A model generated the notes under the pieces. The model saw only the letters and a list, made by a program, of their open reading frames with translations, had not been told where the DNA came from and made no database searches. A DNA stretch of 42,384 nt from contig JADLAP010000049.1 in the NCBI GenBank assembly GCA_020848195.1, positions 1-42,384 of the forward strand, in the 5' to 3' direction. How positions within the stretch are numbered: the first letter of the stretch is position 1; each line of letters begins with the position of its first letter. This document shows positions 15,004 to 22,718 of the stretch, piece by piece. The position numbers were made by a program, and so were the translations under genes. The stretch is from Phycisphaeraceae bacterium (GTDB lineage Bacteria > Planctomycetota > Phycisphaerae > Phycisphaerales > Phycisphaeraceae).

Positions 15004-16926
15004 TTACTGGGTTGCTCCGTAGCAGGTCCAACTGGAGCCGTTGTACACCGCGCCAAGGTACTTGGTGCCGCCCGATGTGACCGGGGTGTGGAAGATGACG
15101 CGATCGCCGGCGGTCCAGTTACCGATCGTGGGCACGGCACTGTGCAGCAGCACAGCCCTGGGGTAGAGCGCGATCGTGGAACTGAGGATGCACGAATCGG
15201 GATCAGGCCCGCCAAACAGATACAACGGCGTGGTGACGTTGACGTTGTTCATCGGCCCCGTCACGTAGCAGGTGGAGGTGTAGGGCACACAGGCGAAGAA
15301 GCCAATGGTGATGTCCTTGAGGAAGTTGTTGCGGAGGACAGCCCTTCGCGCATCCTCGGTCATATCCATGTCCGGGCCGTTCGTGAACAGCACGCCGTAG
15401 CAGAACGTTTCGATGGTGTTGCCGAAGACTTCCACCGGCATCGGGTAGTACTGGGTCTGACCGTCCACGGTGTTCTGGCTGTTGATTTTGAGGCCGACGT
15501 TGGACATATGGGGGTAAGCGCCGATCGCCGTCATGCTGTAGCCCCGGATGTGATTGTCATGCACGCGAACGCAGGATTGTGGATTTTCCGAGAAGTTATT
15601 GGCTTCCAATCCCCACAAGTTGATGCCAATCTGTTCCGCGTCGCTGACGTCGATTCTGTTGTTGGCGATGTCGATGTAGTCGAACATGAAGTTGTTGTTC
15701 TCCAGATCGATGCCCTGGCCGATCAGATCGATGATCTGATTGTTTCGCAGGATGCCGGATCGCATGCGATAGGCGAACAGGCCGCCGCCATAGGTGTGGC
15801 TGATGATGTTGTCGGCGACGATCGTGTTCCGGTTGTCGGACAGGAAGATGCCGGAGGGCAGATTGTCCGGGTATCTGGGATTGCCGTCGAGGCCGTAGCC
15901 GGTGTTGGAAATGACATTGCCTTTGATGATGGCGGGCAGTCCGTTGCCGCCGATGGTGATTCCCGCGGAAAATGATCCGGTGTAAAGGAGACCGCCGCAG
16001 TGGGACACCACGTTGTTGTTGATCATCACTTCGCCGGAGTTGGGGTTGATTTCCGGGCCTGCGCCGTTGTCGGCGGACATCGGGATGTAGATGCCCAGGC
16101 ACTGGGCGTTGCCGGCCACGTTGTTGTTGAACATCATGGTGCGGGTTCTGCCGCCGTAGCTGCCCATGTAGTTGTGCGCGGAATGATCGATGCTGACATT
16201 GTTGGCTACGATCACCCGCTGGGTTTCATAGTTACTGAAAGCCTCGAAGTCGATGCCGATTTTGCTGGTCGACTGCACGTGGTTGTTGGTGACGATCGCG
16301 TCTTTGTTGCCGGTGTAGTAGGAAATATCGGCGCCGCTGTTGCTTGTCTCGTTGCTGAATCCTTCGCGGACATCGTTGCCGTCGATGAGCGTTTTGGTCG
16401 TATTCCAGCAGGAAATCGGGGTTTGTCCCTTGCCGTAGGCGTCGACGTTGCCGAACGACCGGAAATGGCAGTCGCGGATCACGATGTGGTCGGCATCCTT
16501 GACCCAGATGCCGACGGCATCTTCGGCCGCCTGGTCGTTGCCGACGAACATCAGGCCGCTGACGGAGACGTTGGCTGTGGTGGTGCCGTAGGTGTAGATG
16601 TCCATCAGGTCGTGATCGACCTGGTCGGCGGCGGGCGTGGAGGGCGGATTGATGTAGTGGCGGATGATGGACGTGGCGCCGCTGCCGGTGACCATGGTGT
16701 TGGAGGGAATGACGAGGGTGCTGCCGAGGTTGTAGGTTCCCGGCGGGAAATGGATATGACGGTGGTTGTTGATGGCGGTCTGGATGCCGGGGGCGTCGTC
16801 GAGGCCGTCGTTGGGGACCACGCCCGCCTGCTCGGTGACCAGGAAGAAGTCGTCGCCCGCGGAGGCCGTGGAAGTCCATGCCGCCAGCAGCAGTATCGCC
16901 GGCAGGATGATCGATCGTATGGTCAT
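15004..16926 (-). CDS. Secreted right-handed beta-helix protein (pectate-lyase-like fold), paralog 1
   Basis: 640 residues from ATG 16926, which is followed by a signal peptide (MTIRSIILPAILLLAAWTST, then ASA). A longer frame adds 16 unlikely residues. The N-terminal segment NDGLDDAPGIQTAINNHRHI followed by HFPPGTYNLGSTLVIPSNT is the start of a Pectate_lyase_3 type helix. The body is a long series of short Asn/Val/Ile-rich rungs (ISGLMFVGN, VIRDCHFRS, ATNNHVQS-like, VMINNNVVSHCGG, IIKGNVISNTGYG) as in NosD/PbH1 proteins. The C-terminus has GNWTAGDRVIFHTPVTSGGT and YLGAVYNGSSW, a module shared with the next gene. Probably an extracellular polysaccharide-binding or -cleaving protein; no catalytic residues can be assigned. 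Confidence 0.85.
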   Translation of the reverse strand: MTIRSIILPAILLLAAWTSTASAGDDFFLVTEQAGVVPNDGLDDAPGIQTAINNHRHIHFPPGTYNLGSTLVIPSNTMVTGSGATSIIRHYINPPSTPAADQVDHDLMDIYTYGTTTANVSVSGLMFVGNDQAAEDAVGIWVKDADHIVIRDCHFRSFGNVDAYGKGQTPISCWNTTKTLIDGNDVREGFSNETSNSGADISYYTGNKDAIVTNNHVQSTSKIGIDFEAFSNYETQRVIVANNVSIDHSAHNYMGSYGGRTRTMMFNNNVAGNAQCLGIYIPMSADNGAGPEINPNSGEVMINNNVVSHCGGLLYTGSFSAGITIGGNGLPAIIKGNVISNTGYGLDGNPRYPDNLPSGIFLSDNRNTIVADNIISHTYGGGLFAYRMRSGILRNNQIIDLIGQGIDLENNNFMFDYIDIANNRIDVSDAEQIGINLWGLEANNFSENPQSCVRVHDNHIRGYSMTAIGAYPHMSNVGLKINSQNTVDGQTQYYPMPVEVFGNTIETFCYGVLFTNGPDMDMTEDARRAVLRNNFLKDITIGFFACVPYTSTCYVTGPMNNVNVTTPLYLFGGPDPDSCILSSTIALYPRAVLLHSAVPTIGNWTAGDRVIFHTPVTSGGTKYLGAVYNGSSWTCYGATQ

Positions 16927-17008
16927 GAAACTGGCCCTTTCAACAGTCAAAAGGCTGCAATGGGAAAAAGACAACGCGTGGACCGAGTCGTTCGGTCAGA
17001 GGGCCAAC

Positions 17009-18769
17009 TCACTGAGTTGGGGCCATGTATTTCCATGTGGAGCCGTTGTAGTACGCGCCCATCCAGTTGACGCCGCCGTTGTTGACGGGGGCGGTGAACC
17101 AGACGCGGTCGCCGTTGGTCCACGTGCCGCCGGAGGGCAGACTGGAGCCGGTGAGCACTTCGAGGCGGGGATAGAGGGACACGGCGACGCCGAGGGTGCC
17201 GCCGGAGTAGTTCACATTCGTGGTGTTGCCCGCGTAAGTGTTCACGCCCATCAGCTTGTAGCCGGAGGATGAAACGTAGAGGCCTTCCTTGTTGTCGATG
17301 AAGTGATTGTTTTCGATGCGCAGCGTTCGGCCGTCCAGACCATTGGGAGTTGTGCTGGACAGGCTGATGCCGCGGTCCCATCCTTCAAAGCGGTTGTCGG
17401 TGATTTTGCCGTTGACGGCATGAGCGGCGAAGAAACCGCAATAATCGGTTCCGGCGGACTGGCGGCCGAGGAAAGTGTTGCCCGTCACGTTCAGGTTTTC
17501 CGCCGTGCCGGTTTCCCAGATGAAGAGGCCAATCGTGCCGGTGTCGCGCAGGTCCAGAACGTTGTCCGTGATCCGTATATCTTCCTTGCCATAACCGGTC
17601 AGAAAGAAGCCGTTGGTTACCTTGGCGATGATGTTGCCCGTGATTTCAATGTTTTTCATGGGCACGCCGGAGGCGTTGTCTATCCCGAAACCGCAGCCCG
17701 CGTGGTAGATGTTGTTATTGCTGATCGTCAGCTTGTCGGCCCGCTGGATGCCCATCGCGGATGCGTTGGCGGCATAGGCGCGTGCGGTGCCGGCGGAGCT
17801 GTAGCCCGTCTCGGTGACCATGTTCCCGTCGAACAGAATGTTGCCCGCGCTGTTGATATTGACCGCGTAGCCGTAGATTGCCGTGCCGGCGCTGGAGCGG
17901 ACGGCATTGTTGCTGATGACGATGTGGCCGGCGACGTCGCCCTGGAACACCATGGCGCTATAGGCGTGGTTCTCAAACACGTTGCTGCTGATGACCGTGT
18001 CAACCGGCGCGTCCGTCGAAGACGATCCGCAGATCAGGCCGTAGTCGGCGTTGAGGAAGATGTTGTTGCTGACGACGTTCTGGCCGGGATCGGGTTCCTG
18101 TGCGTCGGTGCCGATCGTGTTGATGATCAGGCCGTAACGGTTGGCGGTGTCCATGATGTTGCCGGTGATGATCACATGGGTGTTGGCTTCCTTGAGGTGT
18201 ATGGTGGCGCCCTGGGAATCGGCTCCGCCGTCGAAGAAATTGCCCCGGATGGTGATGAACGAGGAGAAGTCGCCGGCGATGGCGCAGCCGCCGTCGCCCG
18301 AACTGGGGCCGAAGCTGCGGAAGTGGCAGTTGCGAATGCTGACGGTGATGGATGAGTCGATGTAGATTCCTGTCGCACCGGGATAGCTGGTGGCCGTGGT
18401 TGCGCCGATGAAGGTCAGATTCTCAATGGCCACATTCTCCGCGTCGCTGACGTGGATGAGCTTGATGGTCTGTGTCGTGGATTTGTGTTTGATGATGGCG
18501 GAAGGGCCGCCGCCGGTGAGGATGACGTTGTCGGGCAGAACGACAGTGGTTCCGATGTTGTAGGTTCCGGGTGGAAAGTAGAGATGCCGCTTGCCGGCCG
18601 CGATGGCGGAGTTGACGGCTGCGCCGTCGTCCGTGGAGTTGTCCGCCGGATCGGCCCCGGCGTTGGTCACGTCGTAAAACTCATCGACCGCCCAAACCGT
18701 TGATCCCGCGGAAACCACCAGAACAGCCAGCACACGACCCAGACAGCGAAACAGTGGAGATGACATCAT
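17009..18769 (-). CDS. Secreted right-handed beta-helix protein, paralog 2
   Basis: 586 residues with a signal peptide (MMSSPLFRCLGRVLAVLVVS, cleavage after VWA). AGGA lies 9 bases before the ATG pair (18769/18766). The same N-terminal motif is present as in paralog 1 (FPPGTYNIGTTVVLPDNVIL), then some 20 PbH1 rungs (IENLTFIGA, SIRNCHFRSFG, IVSNNAVRS-like, LTISNNNIYHAG, NIEITGNIIAKV, NLNVTGNTFLGR, LRIENNHFIDN). The C-terminal module GGTWTNGDRVWFTAPVNNGG and WMGAYYNGSTWKYM matches paralog 1. The gene lies 82 bases upstream of paralog 1 on the same strand, so the pair looks like a tandem duplication that has diverged. Base composition is visibly less GC-rich than in flanking metabolic genes. Confidence 0.85.
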   Translation of the reverse strand: MMSSPLFRCLGRVLAVLVVSAGSTVWAVDEFYDVTNAGADPADNSTDDGAAVNSAIAAGKRHLYFPPGTYNIGTTVVLPDNVILTGGGPSAIIKHKSTTQTIKLIHVSDAENVAIENLTFIGATTATSYPGATGIYIDSSITVSIRNCHFRSFGPSSGDGGCAIAGDFSSFITIRGNFFDGGADSQGATIHLKEANTHVIITGNIMDTANRYGLIINTIGTDAQEPDPGQNVVSNNIFLNADYGLICGSSSTDAPVDTVISSNVFENHAYSAMVFQGDVAGHIVISNNAVRSSAGTAIYGYAVNINSAGNILFDGNMVTETGYSSAGTARAYAANASAMGIQRADKLTISNNNIYHAGCGFGIDNASGVPMKNIEITGNIIAKVTNGFFLTGYGKEDIRITDNVLDLRDTGTIGLFIWETGTAENLNVTGNTFLGRQSAGTDYCGFFAAHAVNGKITDNRFEGWDRGISLSSTTPNGLDGRTLRIENNHFIDNKEGLYVSSSGYKLMGVNTYAGNTTNVNYSGGTLGVAVSLYPRLEVLTGSSLPSGGTWTNGDRVWFTAPVNNGGVNWMGAYYNGSTWKYMAPTQ

Positions 18770-19000
18770 GGAATGTTCCTGTAATGTTGGATGGTTTCAG
18801 ATCCAGACACGTAGGCACGTACAAACGGGAAAGCCGCGGCCAGTCCAGACTGCTGAGTCACGATGACAGGTCGATATGCAACCTCCTTTCATGTACGCAT
18901 ATGAATCATGACTCGAACCGGCGACAAGATGCGACGCTCTGACTGGTTGTCATGTCACGAGAGGAGGACATCCTCACAAAGAGACCGCGCGGACGGCTCG

Positions 19001-19024
19001 ACAGCCCGAAGGAGGCTGTTTTTG
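19001..19024 (+). terminator. Orphan rho-independent-type terminator
   Basis: ACAGCC-CGAAGGA-GGCTGT followed by five T on the plus strand, with no gene upstream on that strand within 4 kb. It would end a small plus-strand transcript arising between about 18800 and 19000. Confidence 0.45.
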
Positions 19025-19070
19025 ACGTCGTTTCCGTCATCTGGAATGGTCGCCGAACCCGCGAAAAATC

Positions 19071-19101
19071 GGGGTTTCCGGGGGTTCCGGGGGTTCCGGG
19101 G
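19071..19101 (+). repeat. Intergenic 9-base tandem units
   Basis: GGGGTTTCC-GGGGGTTCC-GGGGGTTCC-GGGG. The unit belongs to the same GGGG-N-TTCC family as the in-frame repeats in the CNNM and DUF11 genes. Confidence 0.7.
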
Positions 19102-19533
19102 CAACCTGCTCCAGAAATCATGTCGATGGATTGAACATCATTTCGGCCTCCCAAAGAATCCATCCCCGGCCGATTGGCGATCAAGAACGAATGTCACGAA
19201 ATCGCTTCGCGCTACTCTGTCAACCGCGGACCATGGAATGCCCCGCCATCCCTGGCCTGGCACGTCGAAGGCTGCGACTGTCGTTTTCCATCTTCGCCAT
19301 ACATGCTTTCAGGCATGAAATGATGACATCAATGAAACGACTCGCCGCACGCAACATATCACGGGAAGCATTCGCTTCCCGTCGCGCCGGCGACAGTATG
19401 AAAACAAGGAAGATGATCTCGACAGGTACGCCGGCAAATCATCAAACGCGATTCCGCCTGAGCCGCGGCGACGGGAACATCATGTTCGTTCCTGTCCGCC
19501 ACTTCATGCTCTCGCGCTCTGCTCCTGGTCGGC

Positions 19534-19601
19534 ATTATATGAACGGACATGGATACCCCCTGTGTCAATGTCTGTCATATCCTGCTGAATGTTTGTCATA
19601 T
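19534..19601 (-). promoter_or_regulatory. Candidate activator-controlled promoter with 21-bp-spaced direct repeats
   Basis: Two copies of AATGTYTGTCATAT (19567-19580 and 19588-19601) are spaced exactly 21 bp, two helical turns. On the minus strand they lie upstream of a TATAAT hexamer (19534-19539), at about -41 to -75 from a start near 19527. This geometry fits an AraC-family activator site. The nearest downstream gene on that strand is the beta-helix gene starting at 18769. Confidence 0.5.
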
Positions 19602-19613
19602 TCCCCTGCACTT

Positions 19614-19648
19614 ATTTTCCGGTGTGATCGGGCAGGAAGCCGGAAAAT
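19614..19648. repeat. Inverted repeat ATTTTCCGG/CCGGAAAAT
   Basis: Perfect 9-bp arms at 19614-19622 and 19640-19648 with a 17-base centre, immediately beside the AATGTYTGTCATAT repeats. It could be an additional operator or an RNA hairpin. Confidence 0.4.
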
Positions 19649-19700
19649 GGATATTCCGCGGCTGTGAACCTGAGCCTGCGCAATGACGAGAGGATCCCAC

Positions 19701-19753
19701 AAAACAGCCAGGCGTTCCGTCGTACGATCGACGGAACGCCTGGTGCTGTTTTT
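19701..19753. terminator. Bidirectional hairpin terminator after PEP-CTERM gene 1 (palindrome copy 2)
   Basis: AAAACAGC-C-AGGCGTTCCGTCG pairs with CGACGGAACGCCT-GGT-GCTGTTTTT around TACGAT, giving a stem of about 20 bp with A/T runs on both sides. It is 49 bases downstream of the PEP-CTERM gene stop. The core is the same palindrome as at 14876-14919. Confidence 0.75.
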
Positions 19754-19801
19754 GGGAATGTGCAGAGAGTGACGGAGATTCGTGGATTGTTGCGTGTTGG
19801 C

Positions 19802-20524
19802 TCAGGCGGCGGCGCGGTTGCGGCGGCGACGGCCGAGGAGCATCAGGGAGCCAAGGCCGATCAGGCCCAGCGACGCCGGTTCGGGAACCGGGGTCAGGTA
19901 GTCCTGCGAGCAGGGATTCGACAGGACGTACAGGTGGGTGCTGGACGTCCACGTGCCGTTGGTGGCCTTGGTGTACCAGCCGTTGGCGATGTCGAAGACA
20001 TCCTGGGTGAAGTTGTTGTAGCTGTGGTAAAGGTCGAAGTCGCCGCCGTCGAGATTGAAGGAGTCGTCGAGGACCATTTCCCAGACGATGGACTGGAACG
20101 CGGCGGCGTTGCGGGTGCTGTCGTCGGCGAGGCCCAGCGCGTTGGCCCAGATGATATCCAGGGCGGTGATTTCGCTTTCAGTGAACTTGCCGTAGGAGTG
20201 CATGGTCTGGAGGGTGTAAGGCTCGCCGGCGGTGTCCGGCGGATTGGTGCCGAAGTTGATGCTCTGGTTCGGTTCGAGGCAGAAGGTGATCAGCGACTGG
20301 AAGCCCGAGCCGTAGTTGGCTTCGATATTGAAGACGCCGGTGGTGTAGGTGTTGTAGTTGTTGCCGTTGATGGTGGCGCGAAGGCTGCTGGCGCTCGTGC
20401 CGGTCAGGTAGTAGCCGTTGGAGGAAGCCGAGTCACGGACGGTGACGACATCGGCGTGAGCGGTGTTGGCGGCTGCGAAGCAGGCCACCGTCAGAACGGC
20501 GAGGGCAAAGGTGAAGCGGTGCAT
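19802..20524 (-). CDS. PEP-CTERM secreted protein with a thioester-domain-like Cys/Gln pair
   Basis: 240 residues from ATG 20524 (AGGAGAG upstream); longer frames lack the signal peptide. The signal peptide is MHRFTFALAVLTVACFAAAN, with cleavage near AHA (24). The C-terminus is a classical PEP-CTERM sorting signal: PVPEPASLGLIGLGSLMLLG followed by RRRRNRAAA. Exosortase would cleave it, so the protein is exported and surface- or matrix-bound. Between them, LITFCLEPNQSINFG (Cys82) and AAFQSIVWEMVLDD (Gln144) match the two halves of thioester (TQxA/TED-like) domains, where Cys and Gln form an internal thioester that can react covalently with a target. The thioester is inferred; the export signal is plain. 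No exosortase gene lies in the window. Confidence 0.85.
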   Translation of the reverse strand: MHRFTFALAVLTVACFAAANTAHADVVTVRDSASSNGYYLTGTSASSLRATINGNNYNTYTTGVFNIEANYGSGFQSLITFCLEPNQSINFGTNPPDTAGEPYTLQTMHSYGKFTESEITALDIIWANALGLADDSTRNAAAFQSIVWEMVLDDSFNLDGGDFDLYHSYNNFTQDVFDIANGWYTKATNGTWTSSTHLYVLSNPCSQDYLTPVPEPASLGLIGLGSLMLLGRRRRNRAAA

Positions 20525-20957
20525 CTGAGTTTCTCTCCTGATCGTGGTGACGCGAGCGTCGGGGCCGGACCATCCGCCTTGTCCGCCGCGTCCCTTGGTG
20601 ATGGGGGAAACAGACCCCCAGACGGGCGTCAATCCAGTCGCGGGCAAGCGAAGCGATGATTTCCGTGCGAGAGGTTTCGTTACGACTGGAACAACCGGCA
20701 AGGATGGAACATGTCGGCGCGGAGAGGGATGTCAGGGCGAACGCGTGTGGCCATGTACGGCTCGATGGAACCCAATGACCGCAGGTCCAACACAGCCGGT
20801 AAAAGCGATGAAAACGGTGATGGCGCCATGAAAATGCCCCGTTTTCGCGCCGATTTACGCACCGGCGACGTCTCAAACGTAACACTTGACCCAAGAAAAG
20901 ATCAAGCGGAAAAGCTGCGAATTCATCGGGAAATAGCCACTTTTTCGCCGCGGAAGC

Positions 20958-21012
20958 GAATGATCCGGATCATTCAGGGATCATAGGCGGAAAAACGGGA
21001 TCATCGGGATCA
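20958..21012. promoter_or_regulatory. Operator-like palindrome and half-site array (GGATCAT)
   Basis: GAATGATCCGGATCATTC (20958-20975) is a perfect 18-bp palindrome. Three more half-sites in one orientation follow: GGATCAT at 20978, GGATCAT at 20998 and GGATCA at 21007. Clustered, same-direction half-sites suggest cooperative binding by a dimeric regulator, upstream of PEP-CTERM gene 1 by about 450 bases. Confidence 0.45.
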
Positions 21013-21150
21013 AAATCGACAAAAACAGGCTTCGCGGGGGCAAAAATCAAGCTTCTCACTCCAGGCATTCCACCCAAGGGGTCGGAGTGACTGGCGTCAA
21101 CGGAATACCCAGTTTCGGATTTGGACCTTCGGGCATTGGGGCATCAACCG

Positions 21151-21240
21151 AGGGAGCCGGAGGGAGCCGGAGGGAGCCGGAGGGAGCCGGGGGGAGCCGG
21201 GGGGAGCCGGGGGGAGCCGGGGGAAGCCGGGGGAACCGGG
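21151..21240 (+). repeat. 10-base tandem repeat, nine units
   Basis: Four units AGGGAGCCGG, three GGGGAGCCGG, then GGGAAGCCGG and GGGAACCGGG. The variants change stepwise along the array. The core (GGGGAGCCGG) resembles the 9-base units seen in coding regions, but here the period is 10, which would not keep a reading frame. Confidence 0.9.
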
Positions 21241-21320
21241 GCCTTCGGACGGCGAAATGGAGATGTGGATAAGGGGCAGGGCTGAGGAAGCGAGTTGAGG
21301 GACGGGAAGATCATCGGCGC

Positions 21321-21365
21321 AAAAAAAGAGGGTCTCGACCGGGGAGGCATTCCGGTACGAGACCC
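21321..21365 (-). terminator. Rho-independent terminator of PEP-CTERM gene 2
   Basis: On the minus strand GGGTCTCGTACCGG pairs with CCGGTCGAGACCC around a 9-base loop, followed by TCTTTTTTT. It lies 28 bases after the stop codon. This is the clearest intrinsic terminator in the window. Confidence 0.85.
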
Positions 21366-21392
21366 GATCCAGGGCGAAGTTAAGCGGACAGA

Positions 21393-21974
21393 TCAGTCGC
21401 GTTGCCGCGTGGGCCGGCGTGCGCCGAAGGCCAGGACTGCCAGACCCAGGAGTGCGGCAGAGGCGGGTTCGGGCACCGGGGTCGGATCCGGCGGAATGGG
21501 ATTGGTCGGATTGATGGGCTTGCCGGGGTCGCCGGAGGGGGAGTCCACGGTGGGGAAGCCGGCGATGACGGGGCGGAGTTCAGAGAACAGGTCGCGCGGC
21601 CTGTCGCTGGAGGGAATCTGGTCATCGGTATCGGAACCGAGGACATGAATGACGGTCTGGGCGACGAGCCGGTCGAAGATGAGCCGGGTTCCGCCGGGAC
21701 CGCCGACCTGAAGGCCGAGGTACGCCGAGTTGTCGGCACCGAAGCCTTGGATGGGGTCAAAGACGCCGGTGGGGTCCGTGACCTTTTGAGATCCGGTGAG
21801 CTTATTGATGTTGCTGACGAGGAACTCGCTCAGTCCCCAACTGAATTGCTGCGTACGTCCCCAAGCCGGCCGCTGAGCGCCGTTTTCCTGGGTGCTGAAG
21901 TTGACGTCACCGGCGAATGCTGAAGCTGCAGGGAGCATCAGTGCCGCCGCCACCACCACGATATATTTCCGCAT
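21393..21974 (-). CDS. PEP-CTERM secreted protein
   Basis: 193 residues from ATG 21974, with AGAGAGG 6 bases upstream; a 12-residue longer frame is less likely. The signal peptide is MRKYIVVVAAALMLPAASAF (cleavage near AFAG). The C-terminus carries the sorting signal PTPVPEPASAALLGLAVLAF followed by GARRPTRQRD. The middle (about 150 residues) is not recognised: it has an Asn/Gln-rich start (NFSTQENGAQRPAWGRTQQF) and a Pro/Asp linker (GKPINPTNPIPPDPTPVPEP) before the signal. It is exported and probably processed by exosortase. It has its own terminator and is divergent from coaD, with a 13-bp palindrome AGAATAGTATTCT (22029-22041) between them. Confidence 0.85.
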   Translation of the reverse strand: MRKYIVVVAAALMLPAASAFAGDVNFSTQENGAQRPAWGRTQQFSWGLSEFLVSNINKLTGSQKVTDPTGVFDPIQGFGADNSAYLGLQVGGPGGTRLIFDRLVAQTVIHVLGSDTDDQIPSSDRPRDLFSELRPVIAGFPTVDSPSGDPGKPINPTNPIPPDPTPVPEPASAALLGLAVLAFGARRPTRQRD

Positions 21975-22159
21975 TACACACCTCTCTGTCTCTCTTTGCC
22001 ACCCTCCCAATAAGCGTGGCTGAACTTAAGAATAGTATTCTCCAGTCAAGCGCATACACCCATCTGGTCGAAATACCGAGAGAAGTAGGCCGGATGTAAC
22101 GATTGTATGGGCTGGGTTCTAGAGCAAGGCACTTCCCGCCGGTTGGGAACGAGGTTCGC

Positions 22160-22702
22160 ATGGGCAGTCAAGGCAATATCGCGTTGTTTCCCGGCACGTT
22201 TGACCCGATCACCAATGGTCATCTGGACGCGATCCGCCGCGCCCGGCCACTTTTTGACCAGCTCATCGTCGCCGTGGGGCAGAATCCCGGCAAAGCAGTG
22301 CTGTTCAGCCTGGAGGAGCGGGTGCAGATGGTGCGGGAAATCCTTATGCAGGAAAAGATTGACGCACAGGTGATGCCGTTTGAGGGCCTGACGGTCGATT
22401 TTGCGAAGCAGGTGGGCGCCTGCGTGTTTATCCGCGGCCTGCGGAACGTGACCGATCTTCATTACGAGTTCCAGCTCGCTTTGACCAACCGGGCGATCGC
22501 GGGCATCGAAACGCTGTTCATCATGACCGGCGAGGCGTACGGCTTCACCAGCAGCTCGCTGATCAAGCAGATCGCGGCGGGAGGACGGGTGGACCGGCTG
22601 CACACGCTGTTGCCGCCGCTGGTGCTGGCGCGGATGCGGGAGAAGGGGTTGGAGCAGCCGGGGGCGCTTAAGCGTTTGCGGGATGAGGGATTGGGAGAGT
22701 AG
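22160..22702 (+). CDS. coaD: Pantetheine-phosphate adenylyltransferase
   Basis: 180 residues, slightly longer than the usual 160-170 by a Leu/Arg-rich tail. The cytosolic enzyme transfers AMP from ATP to 4'-phosphopantetheine to make dephospho-CoA, the penultimate step of CoA synthesis. The nucleotidyltransferase motif ALFPGTFDPITNGHLD (TNGH at 18-21), FIRGLRNVTDLHYEFQLA and the C-terminal TSSSLIKQIA are the CoaD signatures. ATG 22160 is chosen because the next residues QGNIALFPGTFDP align with family N-termini, and ACGAGG precedes it. It opens the plus-strand block, but 156 bases of hairpin repeats separate it from the polysaccharide genes. Confidence 0.95.
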   Translation: MGSQGNIALFPGTFDPITNGHLDAIRRARPLFDQLIVAVGQNPGKAVLFSLEERVQMVREILMQEKIDAQVMPFEGLTVDFAKQVGACVFIRGLRNVTDLHYEFQLALTNRAIAGIETLFIMTGEAYGFTSSSLIKQIAAGGRVDRLHTLLPPLVLARMREKGLEQPGALKRLRDEGLGE

Positions 22703-22718
22703 GGGGCGCGGGGGGCGA

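Larger units (their letters stand above)
18770..19700. other. Gene-free stretch with promoter-, terminator- and repeat-like elements
   Basis: About 930 bases with no convincing gene. Open frames on either strand have no homology pattern, no ribosome-binding site and irregular codon use. It holds an orphan plus-strand terminator (19001-19024), three 9-base tandem units (19071-19101), a perfect 9-bp hairpin ACGGGAAGC/GCTTCCCGT (19361-19382), a minus-strand promoter-like array (19534-19601) and an ATTTTCCGG/CCGGAAAAT inverted repeat (19614-19648). It may be a long leader of the beta-helix genes, a decayed gene, or encode a small RNA. Confidence 0.5.
20525..21392. other. Gene-free stretch between the two PEP-CTERM genes
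   Basis: About 870 bases with no convincing gene; small frames lack start signals and family patterns. The half next to 20524 is presumably promoter and leader of PEP-CTERM gene 1. It contains a palindrome with GGATCAT half-sites (20958-21012), a 10-base tandem repeat (21151-21240) and the terminator of PEP-CTERM gene 2 (21321-21365). Confidence 0.6.

Noticed and set aside
19131-19667. 178-codon open frame in the gene-free stretch
   Set aside because: There is no start signal, the composition is irregular with many Arg, Ser and Met, no domain pattern is seen, and it runs across the operator-like repeats and an inverted repeat.
21151-21240. CRISPR array
   Set aside because: The units are 10 bases long and directly adjacent, without spacers; no cas gene is in the window.
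22029-22041. AGAATAGTATTCT palindrome between PEP-CTERM gene 2 and coaD as an operator
   Set aside because: Only one 13-bp copy, no matching site elsewhere in the window, and the neighbouring TTGACT has no -10 at a proper distance. Too weak to call.
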